Below, in pieces: positions 38,230 through 47,712 of a stretch of 64,000 nucleotides of DNA (positions are counted from its first letter, which is position 1; the number at the start of each line of letters is the position of its first letter). The translations under genes were made by a program, and so were the position numbers. The stretch is from contig NZ_CP035319.1 in NCBI RefSeq assembly GCF_004328705.1, forward strand, positions 5,034,031 through 5,098,030, written 5' to 3'. The notes under the pieces were generated by a model, which saw only the letters and a list, made by a program, of their open reading frames with translations, was not told the DNA's origin and ran no database searches. The stretch comes from Rhodococcus sp. ABRD24 (lineage in GTDB: Bacteria > Actinomycetota > Actinomycetes > Mycobacteriales > Mycobacteriaceae).

Positions 38230-39245
38230 TCCGCGTCGGGGTGATAGATCGCGCCGGCGAGGGCCTGGAGCACCTGGCCGGTGTTGGTACCGAAGCTGAG
38301 CAGCATGGTGTCGGACATGTCGACGACCCGCTGGTTGATCCCGGCCGGGGTCTGCGCGATACCCGGTACCTTCGCGAGACCGTCGAGTCCGCCGATGGAC
38401 GCGAGACCACCGCTCATCATCAGCATCACATCGGGGGAAGCCGCGATCATCGCCTCACTGGTGATCGGCACGAATGGTTGCGTCAGACCGGATGCGATGC
38501 CGGCGTCGGTACCGCCGAGCGCCTCGATGAGTGAGTCTGCACCGGATCCTGGCCCGGACATCATCGTGATCGCCGGGCCGCGCATGTAGAGGAAGGCAAT
38601 CTTCGGTTTGTCCGCGTCGGCCGGGATCATCGCGCGTGCATCGGCGATCTCCTTCTCGGTGCGGGCGACGAGCTCGGCACCCTGTGCCGGAACGCCGAGG
38701 GCCTGGGCCACCGCGGTGATCTGCCCGGGCACCCCCTCGAGGGTGCGGGTCGGGTCGAAGTACACCACCGGGATTCCCGCGGCACGCAGCTGGTCCTGGA
38801 CCGACTTCGGGCCGATGCTGGTGTCGGTCAGCACCACCGTCGGCGCGAGGTTGAGGATCGCCTCGGCGCTCATCGACTGCCCACCCGGTGTCACGTTCGG
38901 AATCGCCTTCGCTGCAGGGAAAGCCGATGAGGTGTCGCGGCCGACGATGTTGGCGCCGAGACCGAGCGCGAAGACGGTCTCGGTCAGCGTGCCGTACCGG
39001 TCGGCGGTCACGATGCGGCTGACGTCGTTCACCGTGACGTCGACCCCGTCGAAACTGCGGACGGTTGTCGGCAACTGCGGCGCCGGATTGTCCGCGACCG
39101 GCCGCGGATCCGCATTCGCAACGACCGCGGTCGTCGGACCGCGCTGCTGCGTGTCGGTCGGTGTGATGGACGCGCAGGCCGAGACCGAGACGATCGCGGC
39201 GGTCGAGGCCGTCGCGATCAGGACCCGGGAGAGAGCGTTTCTCAT
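38226..39245 (-). CDS. hmuT: Haem-binding lipoprotein HmuT
   Basis: 339 residues. Lipobox SVSAC with lipidated C24. The periplasmic-binding (TroA/FepB-like) domain contains DVSRIVTADRYGTLTETVFALGLG and VGRDTSSAFPAA. The substrate-binding partner of HmuUV. The start overlaps the hmuO stop by four bases. Confidence 0.92.
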   Translation of the reverse strand: MRNALSRVLIATASTAAIVSVSACASITPTDTQQRGPTTAVVANADPRPVADNPAPQLPTTVRSFDGVDVTVNDVSRIVTADRYGTLTETVFALGLGANIVGRDTSSAFPAAKAIPNVTPGGQSMSAEAILNLAPTVVLTDTSIGPKSVQDQLRAAGIPVVYFDPTRTLEGVPGQITAVAQALGVPAQGAELVARTEKEIADARAMIPADADKPKIAFLYMRGPAITMMSGPGSGADSLIEALGGTDAGIASGLTQPFVPITSEAMIAASPDVMLMMSGGLASIGGLDGLAKVPGIAQTPAGINQRVVDMSDTMLLSFGTNTGQVLQALAGAIYHPDAE

Positions 39246-39925
39246 TTCACGAGGTAGCGATCGATATCGGCCTCGAGGTCGGCGAACAGGTCGCCGTTGA
39301 GTCCATAGGCGAGGTTGACCTCGTCGATGAAGCGAGCTTGCTCGTCGGCCGAGAACGGAGCCTGGTCGAGCTTGGCGCGGTACTCGTCTTTGAACACCTT
39401 CGGCTTGGCGATCTGATCGAAGATGTAGAAGCGCAGACCGTCGACCTCGTAGCCGTAGGCGCGCTCGAGCATCCGACGGATGATCTGGCCGCCCGACAGG
39501 TCACCCATGTAGCGCAGGTAGTGGTGTGCGACGAATGCGGCAGGCGAGGTGAACGCTACCTCCTCGAGACGCGCCACGTATGCCGCGGTCGCGGGTGTCG
39601 CGGTTACCTGGTCGAGCCACTGGGGTCCGAGCAGGAACTCGAGGTCTGCGGCGAGGGCCGGCAGGCGAATCAGCTCGGGTGCGATGAAAGGCGCGGCGAC
39701 AGGGTCGGCGGCGTGGTTGCCGGCTGCACGCTCGAGGGACTCGTAGACGAGGTACGTCTGTGTCAGCAGCGCCGCGTAGCCTTCCGCGGTCAGCTTGCCG
39801 GCGAGGAGGTCGCCGACGAACCGGGATTGTTCGGTCTGCCGATGTGCAGCGTCGGTCTCGGCCTTGATGCGCTCGGCGAAACCGGCGAGTTCGCCGAATT
39901 CCGCTCCGTGGTCGAGCACGTCCAT
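39242..39925 (-). CDS. hmuO: Haem oxygenase
   Basis: 227 residues. Cleaves haem to biliverdin, CO and iron. Proximal haem ligand H28 (TDAAHRQTE) and distal helix GDLSGGQ at 141-147 are intact. GAGGAG lies six bases before the ATG. First gene of the operon, directly downstream of a probable IdeR box, so import and degradation of haem are induced together when iron is low. Confidence 0.94.
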   Translation of the reverse strand: MDVLDHGAEFGELAGFAERIKAETDAAHRQTEQSRFVGDLLAGKLTAEGYAALLTQTYLVYESLERAAGNHAADPVAAPFIAPELIRLPALAADLEFLLGPQWLDQVTATPATAAYVARLEEVAFTSPAAFVAHHYLRYMGDLSGGQIIRRMLERAYGYEVDGLRFYIFDQIAKPKVFKDEYRAKLDQAPFSADEQARFIDEVNLAYGLNGDLFADLEADIDRYLVK

Positions 39926-39961
39926 GTGATCTCCTCATCGGTAAACTTCCGAACAACGGTG

Positions 39962-39980
39962 AAAGGTTAGCCTATCCTCG
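39962..39980 (-). promoter_or_regulatory. Probable IdeR/DtxR iron box of the hmu operon
   Basis: The 19 bases on the plus strand AAAGGTTAGCCTATCCTCG match the DtxR/IdeR consensus TTAGGTTAGSCTAACCTAA at 14 positions, including the whole core GGTTAGCCTA. It is centred about 46 bases upstream of the hmuO start. Iron-loaded IdeR would repress the operon (family knowledge). Confidence 0.8.
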
Positions 39981-40025
39981 CACATTTGTCCGGCCGATGA
40001 TCAGGTCGACGGGCGCTCGACCGGT

Positions 40026-40961
40026 TCAGGCGCTGACGTCGTCCAGCGCGGCGGCGATCGCGGGTGGCAGTTCGAGTTCCTCAGCGGAGAGCACGCCCGT
40101 GAGCTGTGCGAGATCGCGTGCGCCGACGACGGCACTCGCCACGCCCGGCCGGTCGCGGGCCCACGCGAGCGCGACAGCGAGCGGTGAGGTGCCCAGACCG
40201 TCCGCAGCGGTCAGGACAGCGTCCACCACCCGTATCGACGATTCGGTCAGGTAGCTGCGAACCTCCGTGGCGTGCAGGTCGTCCGCGCCGCGCGAGTCGG
40301 CGGGAATTCCATTCTGGTACTTGCCAGTCAGGACACCGCCCGCGAGCGGAACCGCGGCGAATACGCCGATTCCGTGATGGGCGGCGGCAGGGAGTAGCTC
40401 CTCCTCGACGCCCCGCGCCAGGAGCGAGTACTCGGCTTGCGTCGCAACCAGTCGGCCTGGGCCGCGCAGTCCGGCGGCGGTCGCCAGTTGCCAGCCGAGG
40501 TAACCGCGGGCTCCGGTGTAGCGAACGCGCCCGCTGGTGACGGCATAGTCGAGTGTCGACGCGACCTCGTCGACGGGAGTCAACGGATCCCACGTCGCGA
40601 CCTGCCACATGTCGAGGTACTCGGTGCCGAGTTCACGCAGCGTCGCGTCGAGCTGGCTGAGCAGCCCGCGGCGAGAGCAGTCCACTCGCTGCCCCGCGGA
40701 GGCCGAGGTGTTGATGCCGGCGCTGCCGCCGAGGATCAGGTACTCGCGGGGCACGACGTCGTCCAGTAGTTCCGAGAGAAGCCGTTGCGCTTGCCCGTCG
40801 CCGTAGGCGGGGGAGGTGTCGACCAGGGTGCCGCCCGCATCGACGAAGGCCGACAGCTGGGCCGCAGCCTCGTCCCCGTCGGTGTCGCGCCCCCAGTGCA
40901 GGGTGCCCAGGCCGAGCCTCGACACTCGGAGCCCGCTCGTTCCCACTGGTCTGTATTCCAT
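40026..40961 (-). CDS. Aldo/keto reductase
   Basis: 311 residues, (beta/alpha)8 NADPH oxidoreductase. It begins MEYRPVGTSGLRVSRLGLGTLHWG and has DTSPAYGDGQAQRLL with the catalytic tyrosine Y53 and aspartate of the fold, and the C-terminal cofactor region VVGARDLAQL. The usual active-site lysine region reads LILGGSAG rather than ...TK(V/I), and the histidine region reads MWQVATWD, so the tetrad is not fully standard. Substrate unknown. Confidence 0.88.
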   Translation of the reverse strand: MEYRPVGTSGLRVSRLGLGTLHWGRDTDGDEAAAQLSAFVDAGGTLVDTSPAYGDGQAQRLLSELLDDVVPREYLILGGSAGINTSASAGQRVDCSRRGLLSQLDATLRELGTEYLDMWQVATWDPLTPVDEVASTLDYAVTSGRVRYTGARGYLGWQLATAAGLRGPGRLVATQAEYSLLARGVEEELLPAAAHHGIGVFAAVPLAGGVLTGKYQNGIPADSRGADDLHATEVRSYLTESSIRVVDAVLTAADGLGTSPLAVALAWARDRPGVASAVVGARDLAQLTGVLSAEELELPPAIAAALDDVSA

Positions 40962-40984
40962 AACCGCCCACGTCTCGAAACTGG

Positions 40985-41001
40985 ATGTTCACGAAGAACA
41001 T
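40985..41001. promoter_or_regulatory. Inverted repeat in the aldo/keto reductase-uppP divergent region
   Basis: ATGTTC-ACGAA-GAACAT, perfect 6-base arms, 24 bases upstream of the aldo/keto reductase start. Candidate operator; the regulator is unknown. Confidence 0.4.
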
Positions 41002-41142
41002 TAGTGGTGCGCACGGTGCGCCGTGTTCAGCCACGCCGGGTACCGTCTGTGCGGTGAAACTTGGACTACACGCGTGTGATCCGGATGCCCATGAGCGCAT
41101 CCACAGTGGTGCCGGTTCGTCGAATCCCGCGGAGGGTGCTGC

Positions 41143-41991
41143 GTGATCGGGGAGGCCATGACGTGGCTCCAGGCCGTCATTCTCGGTGCGGTCCAGGGTC
41201 TCACGGAGTTTCTGCCGATCTCGTCCTCTGGACATCTGCGTATCGTTTCGGAGGTCTTCTTCGGTACGGACGCGGGTGCGTCGTTTACCGCCGTCACACA
41301 GCTCGGTACGGAGGCGGCGGTGCTCCTGTACTTCGCGCGGGATATCGGCAGGATCCTAGCGGCGTGGTTTCGCGGACTGTTCCATTCCGAGCATCGCAGC
41401 GACCTGGATTACCGCATGGGCTGGTACGTCATCATCGGTACCATCCCTGTGGGTGTTCTCGGATTCCTGTTCAAGGACCAGATTCGCACGGGCGCACGAA
41501 ATCTGTGGCTCATTGCGACGATGCTCATCGTCTTCGCACTGGTGATCGCGGCGGCAGAGTACTACGGGCGCAAGACGCGGCCGATCCAGGAACTGAACGT
41601 CCGCGACGGCATCGTCATGGGCTCCGCTCAGGCCCTCGCGTTGATTCCGGGAGTGTCCCGGTCCGGAGGAACCATCAGTGCCGGACTGTTCCTCGGGCTC
41701 ACTCGCGAGGCGGCGGCGCGGTACTCGTTCCTGCTCGCGATCCCGGCTGTCCTCGCGTCCGGATTGTTCAGTCTCCCGGACGCATTCGAGCCTGCTGGCG
41801 AAGGACTGAACGCGTCGGGTCCGCAGCTGCTGGTCGCGACGGTGATCGCCTTTGCGATCGGGTACGCGTCGATCGCGTGGCTCCTGCGGTTCGTGGTGAA
41901 CCACTCGATGTACTGGTTCGTCGGGTACCGGGTGATCCTCGGCGTGATCGTGCTGGCGCTGCTCGCGACCGGCGTGGTGTCGGCGACGTGA
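41143..41991 (+). CDS. uppP: Undecaprenyl-diphosphatase UppP (BacA)
   Basis: 282 residues, seven to eight membrane helices. Dephosphorylates C55-PP to recycle the lipid carrier for cell-wall synthesis. Motifs [14 protein letters not shown] (18-31) and PGVSRSGGT (169-177) hold the catalytic glutamate, serine and arginine. The GTG at 41143 has GGAGGG six bases upstream; an internal ATG at 41158 is less well spaced. Counterpart of Rv2136c. Confidence 0.95.
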   Translation: MIGEAMTWLQAVILGAVQGLTEFLPISSSGHLRIVSEVFFGTDAGASFTAVTQLGTEAAVLLYFARDIGRILAAWFRGLFHSEHRSDLDYRMGWYVIIGTIPVGVLGFLFKDQIRTGARNLWLIATMLIVFALVIAAAEYYGRKTRPIQELNVRDGIVMGSAQALALIPGVSRSGGTISAGLFLGLTREAAARYSFLLAIPAVLASGLFSLPDAFEPAGEGLNASGPQLLVATVIAFAIGYASIAWLLRFVVNHSMYWFVGYRVILGVIVLALLATGVVSAT

Positions 41992-42026
41992 GCGATGGCC
42001 TGGAACGGTCCCACTAGGCTGTACAT

Positions 42027-42731
42027 ATGACGGTGATCCTGGTGCGCCACGGGCGATCGACGGCGAATACCTCGCGCACACTGGCCGGGCGGTCTCCGGG
42101 AGTGGCATTGGACGGCGTCGGAATAGAGCAGGCCAAAGGTTTGGTCGATCGGCTGTCCGGGGTCGTGATCGAGTCGATCGTGCACTCGCCGCTGCTGCGG
42201 TGCGAGCAGACGGTAACTCCGCTCGCGGTCGACCGTGGGATGACGCCACGGGTCGACGAGCGGCTGATCGAGGTCGATTACGGGCAGTGGACCGGCCGCG
42301 CGCTGGAGGAATTGGTCGAAGAGCCACTGTGGAAGGTAGTGCAGCAGCATGCGTCCGCGGCGGTGTTTCCAGATGGCGAGGGATTGGCGCAGGTCCAGGC
42401 GCGCTCGGTGGCGGCGGTCCGCGAGCACGACCGTCGGCTCGCCGACGAGCACGGCCGGGACGTCGCGTGGGTTGCGTGTAGCCACGGAGACGTGATCAAG
42501 GCGATCCTGGCGGACGCTGTCGGCTCGCACCTCGACGGGTTCCAGCGAATAGTGACCGAGCCGGGGTCGATCAGCGTGGTCCGCTACACCGACACCCGGC
42601 CGTTCGTGCTGCGGATGAACGACACGGGCGCCGACATCGCCGGTATCGGTGGTGCGGGTTCCCGGCATGGCGACGAGCAGCAGTCGGTGCCCGGTGGTGA
42701 GGTCGGTGGTGATCGGCCGGCGGTCCGGTAG
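42027..42731 (+). CDS. Histidine phosphatase family protein (Rv2135c-like)
   Basis: 234 residues. The phosphohistidine motif RHGRST with H8 and the second catalytic H153 (CSHGDV) are intact; the acid/base region reads EVDYGQW. The C-terminal ~50 residues are Gly-rich and poorly conserved. It is in the Rv2136c-Rv2133c gene order, although substrate is unknown. Confidence 0.9.
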   Translation: MTVILVRHGRSTANTSRTLAGRSPGVALDGVGIEQAKGLVDRLSGVVIESIVHSPLLRCEQTVTPLAVDRGMTPRVDERLIEVDYGQWTGRALEELVEEPLWKVVQQHASAAVFPDGEGLAQVQARSVAAVREHDRRLADEHGRDVAWVACSHGDVIKAILADAVGSHLDGFQRIVTEPGSISVVRYTDTRPFVLRMNDTGADIAGIGGAGSRHGDEQQSVPGGEVGGDRPAVR

Positions 42732-42733
42732 GG

Positions 42734-42749
42734 CGCCTACCGGTAGGCG
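42734..42749. promoter_or_regulatory. 16-bp perfect palindrome upstream of the DUF3090 gene
   Basis: CGCCTACCGGTAGGCG, followed at 42753-42763 by a further copy of the half-site ACCGGTAGGCG and preceded at 42725 by CCGGTAGG. A GATAAT-like -10 hexamer begins at 42764, so a protein bound here would cover the promoter of the DUF3090 gene. Confidence 0.6.
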
Positions 42750-42799
42750 AAGACCGGTAGGCGGATAATGAAGCGGTATGCAGAGTTCGAGGAGGTGCA

Positions 42800-43393
42800 A
42801 TGCCACGCGCGATACATGTTTTTCGCACCCCTGATCGATTCATTGCGGGGACCGTCGGCGAACCCGGCGACCGGTCGTTCTATCTCCAGGCTGTGCATGA
42901 TGCGCGGGTGGTGAGCGTGCTGCTCGAGAAGCAGCAGGTCCAGGTGCTCGCCGATCGGATGGGTTTGCTGCTCGAAGAGGTCAATCGGAGGTTCGGGACC
43001 GAGGTTCCGCCGGAGGCTGGTGAGCTGGGTGATCTCAGTCCTCTCGTGACTCCGCTGGACGTGGAGTTCCGGGTCGGCACGATGGGCTTGGGCTGGGACG
43101 CAGAGGCGGAGTCCGTCGTCGTCGAACTGCTCGCAGTGAGTGAGACGGAGTTCGACGAGTCCGTGGTGCTCGACGATGCCGAGGAGGGTCCGGACGCGGT
43201 GCGGGTGTTCCTCACCCCGTTGCAGGCGCGAGAGTTCGCGCTGCGATCGGAGCGAGTCGTCGCTGCAGGTCGGGCGCCGTGCCCGCTGTGCAGCGAGCCG
43301 CTCGCTGCGAACGGACACATCTGCATCCGGACCAACGGATACCGGCGGACCGCAGGATTCGATCCGTCCGTCGAATTCGGCGAAGAGCTCTGA
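42800..43393 (+). CDS. DUF3090 family protein (Rv2134c-like)
   Basis: 197 residues, starting MPRAIHVFRTPDRFIAGTVG, the family N terminus. The C terminus contains C161, C164, H173 and C175 (CPLC...GHIC), a probable zinc knuckle. Function unknown. It is always next to the SCO1521-type gene and may be its partner. The two are six bases apart. Confidence 0.92.
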   Translation: MPRAIHVFRTPDRFIAGTVGEPGDRSFYLQAVHDARVVSVLLEKQQVQVLADRMGLLLEEVNRRFGTEVPPEAGELGDLSPLVTPLDVEFRVGTMGLGWDAEAESVVVELLAVSETEFDESVVLDDAEEGPDAVRVFLTPLQAREFALRSERVVAAGRAPCPLCSEPLAANGHICIRTNGYRRTAGFDPSVEFGEEL

Positions 43394-43398
43394 CGATC

Positions 43399-44223
43399 TT
43401 GCCAACCGAATCCACGGAGCCCGGGGTCCACGAGTTGCTCGATCGAGGTGAGCTCACGCTGGTTGGCCGGATCGTCCAGGCGAGCAACGCGACATTGGTG
43501 TGTGATGCGGTCACGGACGGCCGCTCGGTGCGGTGCGTGTACAAGCCGATCCGCGGCGAGCGCCCGCTGTGGGACTTCCCCGAGGGAACCCTCGCCGGGA
43601 GAGAGCTGGCGTCGTACCTGATCTCCGAGGCGCTGGGTTGGGGCGTGATTCCCCGCACGATTCTGCGGGACGGCCCGTTCGGGCCGGGAATGGTCCAGCG
43701 GTGGATCGACACTCGGGATCGCCGTCCCGAATCGGGGGACCAGCCGGATCTCGTGGACATCTGTCCTCCGGACGAGGTGCCAACCGGTTGGCTCGAGGTG
43801 CTTCGCGCCCAGGACTCCGAGGGCTCCGAGGTGGCACTCATCCATGCCGACGATCCGCGCCTGCGACGTGTGGCCGTCCTCGACGTGCTGCTCAACAACG
43901 CGGACCGTAAGGGCGGGCATGCACTCGAGGGTGTCGACGGTTCGGTGTACGGGGTCGATCACGGAATCTGCCTGCACACCGAGCACAAGCTGCGCACAGT
44001 GTTGTGGGGCTGGGCCGGCGAGTCGATCGGCGACGATCTGCTCGCCGATATCGCGGCGCTCGCCGACCGGCTCGACAGCGCGGGATCACTGCGGGACGAG
44101 TTGTCCGCGCACATCACCGCGCGTGAGATCGACGCCGTCCAGGCCCGGGCGCGGGAGTTGCTGTCGGCACCCGTGATGCCGCACCCGGTCGGCGCCCGGA
44201 CCATTCCCTGGCCGGCGTTCTGA
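43399..44223 (+). CDS. SCO1521-family (PI3/4-kinase-like) protein (Rv2133c-like)
   Basis: 274 residues from the TTG at 43399, five bases after the DUF3090 stop. The fold is that of the phosphatidylinositol 3/4-kinase-like superfamily: VYKPIRGERPLWDFPEGTLAGRE with the ATP lysine, and LDVLLNNADRKGGH followed by YGVDHGICLH, which looks like a kinase catalytic loop and metal-binding DHG. The substrate is unknown. The longer frame beginning at 43279 lies inside the upstream gene. Confidence 0.87.
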   Translation: MPTESTEPGVHELLDRGELTLVGRIVQASNATLVCDAVTDGRSVRCVYKPIRGERPLWDFPEGTLAGRELASYLISEALGWGVIPRTILRDGPFGPGMVQRWIDTRDRRPESGDQPDLVDICPPDEVPTGWLEVLRAQDSEGSEVALIHADDPRLRRVAVLDVLLNNADRKGGHALEGVDGSVYGVDHGICLHTEHKLRTVLWGWAGESIGDDLLADIAALADRLDSAGSLRDELSAHITAREIDAVQARARELLSAPVMPHPVGARTIPWPAF

Positions 44224-44559
44224 CTGTCACCGGGAGCGAGAACCGTCAACGCGCATCCCAGGCCAGCGCCCGCGCCGGATCGGAAGTAGCGGTCGGCGAG
44301 GTAGTGCGCGAGTGAAGGTCGAGGACGGCGGCTGCCGTCAACGGCATGATCCGCAACAGCTCGGCAGCATGTTCCCGCGATCGTGTGGGATGTGCCCGGT
44401 GTCGTATCTGCTGTGCGACTCGGGTCCGGACCCCGAAAACCCACCAATCATTCTGAATTCGTACGCACCGACAGCGAACATCCAGTAACTTTCGAAACGC
44501 TTGTACTGCGCGGCAGGCAACCCGATTTGTCCTGTATGCGACGAAAAGGAGTATCCAGC
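44224..44559. other. Gap before the secreted DUF11 gene, no gene supported
   Basis: 336 bases. It holds a 12-bp palindrome GGGTCCGGACCC at 44422-44433. A stop-free run on the minus strand (about 44250-44520) has no acceptable start codon. The promoter of the secreted protein gene should lie in the AT-richer part at about 44440-44540. Confidence 0.5.
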
Positions 44560-45282
44560 GTGCGTAGTTTCAGTGCGGCTTCCCGGATGCTGGTTATCGC
44601 AGTGCTCACCGGCCTGGTTGCGCTGACGACGCTAGCGTTCGGGCCCTCCGGCATCGCTCAGCCTCAAGGCAGCCTCTCACTGGTCAAGTCGGCCTCTCCC
44701 AGTGTCGGCGTGCAGTCGGGAGACACGGTCACCTACACGTTCGTGGTGACCAACACCGGTGGAACTCCCATCTCCGACATCAGTGTCGACGAGATCGCAT
44801 TCACGGGTTCCGGTCCGGTGCCCGACGCCACCTGCCCGGCGGGGACGCTCCAGCCAGGCCAGTCGGTGACCTGCACCGCCACTTACGATGTGACGGATGC
44901 GGACGAGGGGGCCTGCCTCATCGACAACACGGCAACCGCGACCGGTTCGGATCCCCAGCAGATCGCGGTCACGTCGGCGCCGTCGTCGACAAGGGTTGTG
45001 ACGGCCTGCCAGAGCGGCTTCCCCGGTAGCGCGATCTTGCTGCCGGGACTGGGATTGTCGGGGCTGGGGTCTTTGGCCGTGGGATCGGTGGGAGCGTTGG
45101 GATCCTTGGGACTAGGGTCGTTGGGCGCTTTGGGTGCACTGGGCTTCTGGGCACTCACTACGCCCTATCAGCCGGGACCGGGCGCCCCGTGCACGAACGA
45201 GCCCCTTCCGAATGTGCCGTTCCTGAATGTGCCGCTCCCTAACCTGCCATTCTTGTACCCGCCGTGCCCCAACGCGCCCTGA
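44560..45282 (+). CDS. Secreted DUF11-type surface protein with LGS/LGA-rich C terminus
   Basis: 240 residues from the GTG at 44560 (AAGGAG eight bases upstream). A signal peptide (to about residue 35, GIAQP) is followed by one DUF11/CARDB-type repeat, LSLVKSASPSVGVQSGDTVTYTFVVTNTG, and then two cysteines in TCPAG...TCTATYD. The C terminus has a hydrophobic Gly-Leu-Ser-Ala stretch of LGS and LGA triplets (residues ~165-200) and a proline-rich repeat (VPFLNVPLPNLPFLYPP). No LPXTG is present. Confidence 0.82.
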   Translation: MRSFSAASRMLVIAVLTGLVALTTLAFGPSGIAQPQGSLSLVKSASPSVGVQSGDTVTYTFVVTNTGGTPISDISVDEIAFTGSGPVPDATCPAGTLQPGQSVTCTATYDVTDADEGACLIDNTATATGSDPQQIAVTSAPSSTRVVTACQSGFPGSAILLPGLGLSGLGSLAVGSVGALGSLGLGSLGALGALGFWALTTPYQPGPGAPCTNEPLPNVPFLNVPLPNLPFLYPPCPNAP

Positions 45283-45410
45283 CTGGAGCAGGCATACGGC
45301 CACTCGGTGTCCTACGAGGTCTACCGATTGCGCCCTGCTGGCTCAGAAGCCGGCACAGGAGTAGCAGACGAGCATGGGACCGCTGCTCCGTCGGACAACG
45401 GCGATAGCGC

Positions 45411-45441
45411 GCCCGTTGCGCCGCCCCGCGGGGTAACGGGC
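45411..45441. promoter_or_regulatory. GC-rich hairpin between the surface protein and MMPL genes
   Basis: Arms GCCCGTT (45411-45417) and AACGGGC (45435-45441) around an inner CCCCGCGGGG. It could be a weak terminator or leader structure of the MMPL gene; no T-run follows. Confidence 0.4.
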
Positions 45442-45539
45442 GGCTGTGGTTGCGTCTCCGTGTTGCTTTTGCGCAGCAGGCTGCACAAAATTGCTACCCG
45501 GACCATGAGCGCATTCCGCTGACCGACTTCGGAGGACCC

Positions 45540-47702
45540 TTGAGCAAGCCACCTCGGATCGAAACCGAAGAGAAGACCGCGGGCAATCGCACCCGGGGTC
45601 GATTGCGCTGGCTGCTCCCGGCGCTACTGGTTCTTGTGTGGTTGGCGATCGGTGGGTTCGGCGGTCCGTTCGCCGGCAAACTCGGAGAGGTTCAGTCCAA
45701 CGACAACACCTCGTTCCTGCCCGCTTCGGCCGAGGCCACTGAAGCCGGGAAGCTGTACGCCGGCTTCACCGACACCCGCTATGTGCCGGCGATCGTCGTG
45801 GCCGAGCGTGAATCAGGCACTACTGCGTCTGATTCGGAGTTTCTCGCCCGAACCGGTTCCGCAGTGGCGGGGCAGGACGGTTTCGGCGAGCAGGTATCCC
45901 CGCCGATTCCCTCGCAGGACGGCCGTGCGCTGCAGATGATAGTTCCGGTCGATTCGACGCTCGATGTCGGTGACAGTGTCGCGACGCTGCGGACCGATCT
46001 CACCGGAGCGCCGGATGGGCTCGAGGTGCTGGTCACCGGTCCCGCCGGCCAGGTCGCCGATCTCACCACGGCGTTCAAGGGAATCGACGGACTGTTGTTG
46101 CTGGTCGCTGGCGCGGTGGTGCTGCTCATTCTCGTCGTGGTCTATCGCAGTCCGCTGCTGCCGTTTCTCGTGCTGTCGTCGGCGGTGTTCGCCCTGGGTC
46201 TCGCGAGCCTGCTCGTGTACCTGCTCGCCGATGTCGGGGCGATCGCCCTCAACGGGCAGAGCCAGGGCATTCTGTTCATCCTGGTGTTCGGAGCCGCCAC
46301 CGACTATGCGCTGCTGCTGGTATCCCGGTACCGGGAGGAGTTGCGCAACGAACCCGACCGGTTCGACGCGATGAAGCGGGCCTGGCGTGCGACGCTCGAA
46401 CCTGTCGCGGCATCCGCGGGCACTGTCATCGCGGGCGTGCTGTGCCTGCTGCTGTCGGACCTGAACTCCAATCGCGGGCTGGGGCCGGTGGCGGCGCTGG
46501 GCATCGCGGCGTCGTTCGTGGCGTCGATGACTTACCTGCCGGCGGTGCTCGTGCTGTTCGGCCGGGTGGCGTTCTGGCCCAAGCGTCCAGCGTTCGACCC
46601 GGCCCACGCCGACCGCGACGAGACCTCCGACCATCGCTTCTGGGGTGGTCTGGCGAAGAAGGTGGGTGCGCACCCGCGTCGGTTCTGGGTTGCGTCGAGC
46701 CTGGTGCTTGTCGCGTTCGCGCTGCTGCTGCCACAGTTCAAGTCGAGCGGTGTTGCGCAGTCCGAGATTTTCCTGCTCGACGTCGACTCCGTGGCCGGTC
46801 AGCAGGTGCTCGGCGAGCACTTCGACGCGGGCACCGGTTCGCCGGCGATCGTGATCGCGGACGCCGGTGCGGCTGATCAGGTGCTGGCCGCATCCCGAGT
46901 CGACGGGGTCAGCGAGGTTCGGGCCGTCACCGCGCCGGGCGATGCGGCACCGCGTGTGGTCGACGGCCGGATTGCAATCCGAGCGACGCTCACCGACCCG
47001 GCAGACTCTTTGACCGCCGAGCAGACGATCGAGCGGTTGCGGGACTCCGTGCATGCGGTGCCCGGCGCCGACGCACTGGTCGGCGGGCCGACCGCGACGG
47101 ATCTGGACACCAAGAACACATCCGTACGGGACCGGACGGTGATCATCCCGGTGGTGATCCTGGTGGTGTTCGCCATCCTTGCGCTCCTGCTGCGCGCCCT
47201 GCTGGCGCCGCTGATCCTGATGGCCACGGTGGTGCTCTCGTTCGCGGCAACCCTCGGCGTTTCGTCGCTGGTGTTCGATCATCTCTTCGGTTTCCCGGGC
47301 GCCGACCCGGTGGTGCCGCTGTTCGCCTTCGTGTTCCTGGTCGCGCTCGGGATCGACTACAACATCTTCCTGATGACGCGGGTGCGTGAGGAGTCGATCC
47401 GGTTCGGTACCCGCCGTGGCACGTTGCGGGCGCTCACCGTGACCGGCGGTGTGATCACCTCGGCGGGCGTGGTGCTCGCGGCGACGTTCTCCGCGCTTGC
47501 GGTCATCCCGCTGCTGTTCCTCGCGCAGATTGCCTTCATCGTCGCGTTCGGCGTCCTGTTGGACGCGCTGCTCGTGCGGTCGCTGCTGGTACCCGCGCTC
47601 ACGATCGACATCGGCCGGAGGATCTGGTGGCCGAGTCGGCTGGCATCTGCTCCGGAGCCTCCGAAGACGCCGCCCGTGAAGCTGGAATCGACTCTCCATT
47701 AG
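45540..47702 (+). CDS. MMPL/RND-family membrane transporter
   Basis: 720 residues from the TTG at 45540, which follows GGAGGA three bases upstream. Two symmetrical halves: one helix (residues ~20-38), a large outer domain, then five helices (~190-360), and the same in the second half (~555-700). MMPL motifs [17 protein letters not shown] and [16 protein letters not shown] contain the conserved proton-relay aspartate-tyrosine pair in each half. It is shorter than mycobacterial lipid MmpLs and closer to the YdfJ type. Substrate unknown. It stops ten bases before mshC. Confidence 0.92.
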   Translation: MSKPPRIETEEKTAGNRTRGRLRWLLPALLVLVWLAIGGFGGPFAGKLGEVQSNDNTSFLPASAEATEAGKLYAGFTDTRYVPAIVVAERESGTTASDSEFLARTGSAVAGQDGFGEQVSPPIPSQDGRALQMIVPVDSTLDVGDSVATLRTDLTGAPDGLEVLVTGPAGQVADLTTAFKGIDGLLLLVAGAVVLLILVVVYRSPLLPFLVLSSAVFALGLASLLVYLLADVGAIALNGQSQGILFILVFGAATDYALLLVSRYREELRNEPDRFDAMKRAWRATLEPVAASAGTVIAGVLCLLLSDLNSNRGLGPVAALGIAASFVASMTYLPAVLVLFGRVAFWPKRPAFDPAHADRDETSDHRFWGGLAKKVGAHPRRFWVASSLVLVAFALLLPQFKSSGVAQSEIFLLDVDSVAGQQVLGEHFDAGTGSPAIVIADAGAADQVLAASRVDGVSEVRAVTAPGDAAPRVVDGRIAIRATLTDPADSLTAEQTIERLRDSVHAVPGADALVGGPTATDLDTKNTSVRDRTVIIPVVILVVFAILALLLRALLAPLILMATVVLSFAATLGVSSLVFDHLFGFPGADPVVPLFAFVFLVALGIDYNIFLMTRVREESIRFGTRRGTLRALTVTGGVITSAGVVLAATFSALAVIPLLFLAQIAFIVAFGVLLDALLVRSLLVPALTIDIGRRIWWPSRLASAPEPPKTPPVKLESTLH

Positions 47703-47712
47703 GCTCGTTCCC

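Noticed and set aside
44250..44520. Stop-free minus-strand run resembling a protein C terminus
   Set aside because: No acceptable start codon and no recognisable domain.
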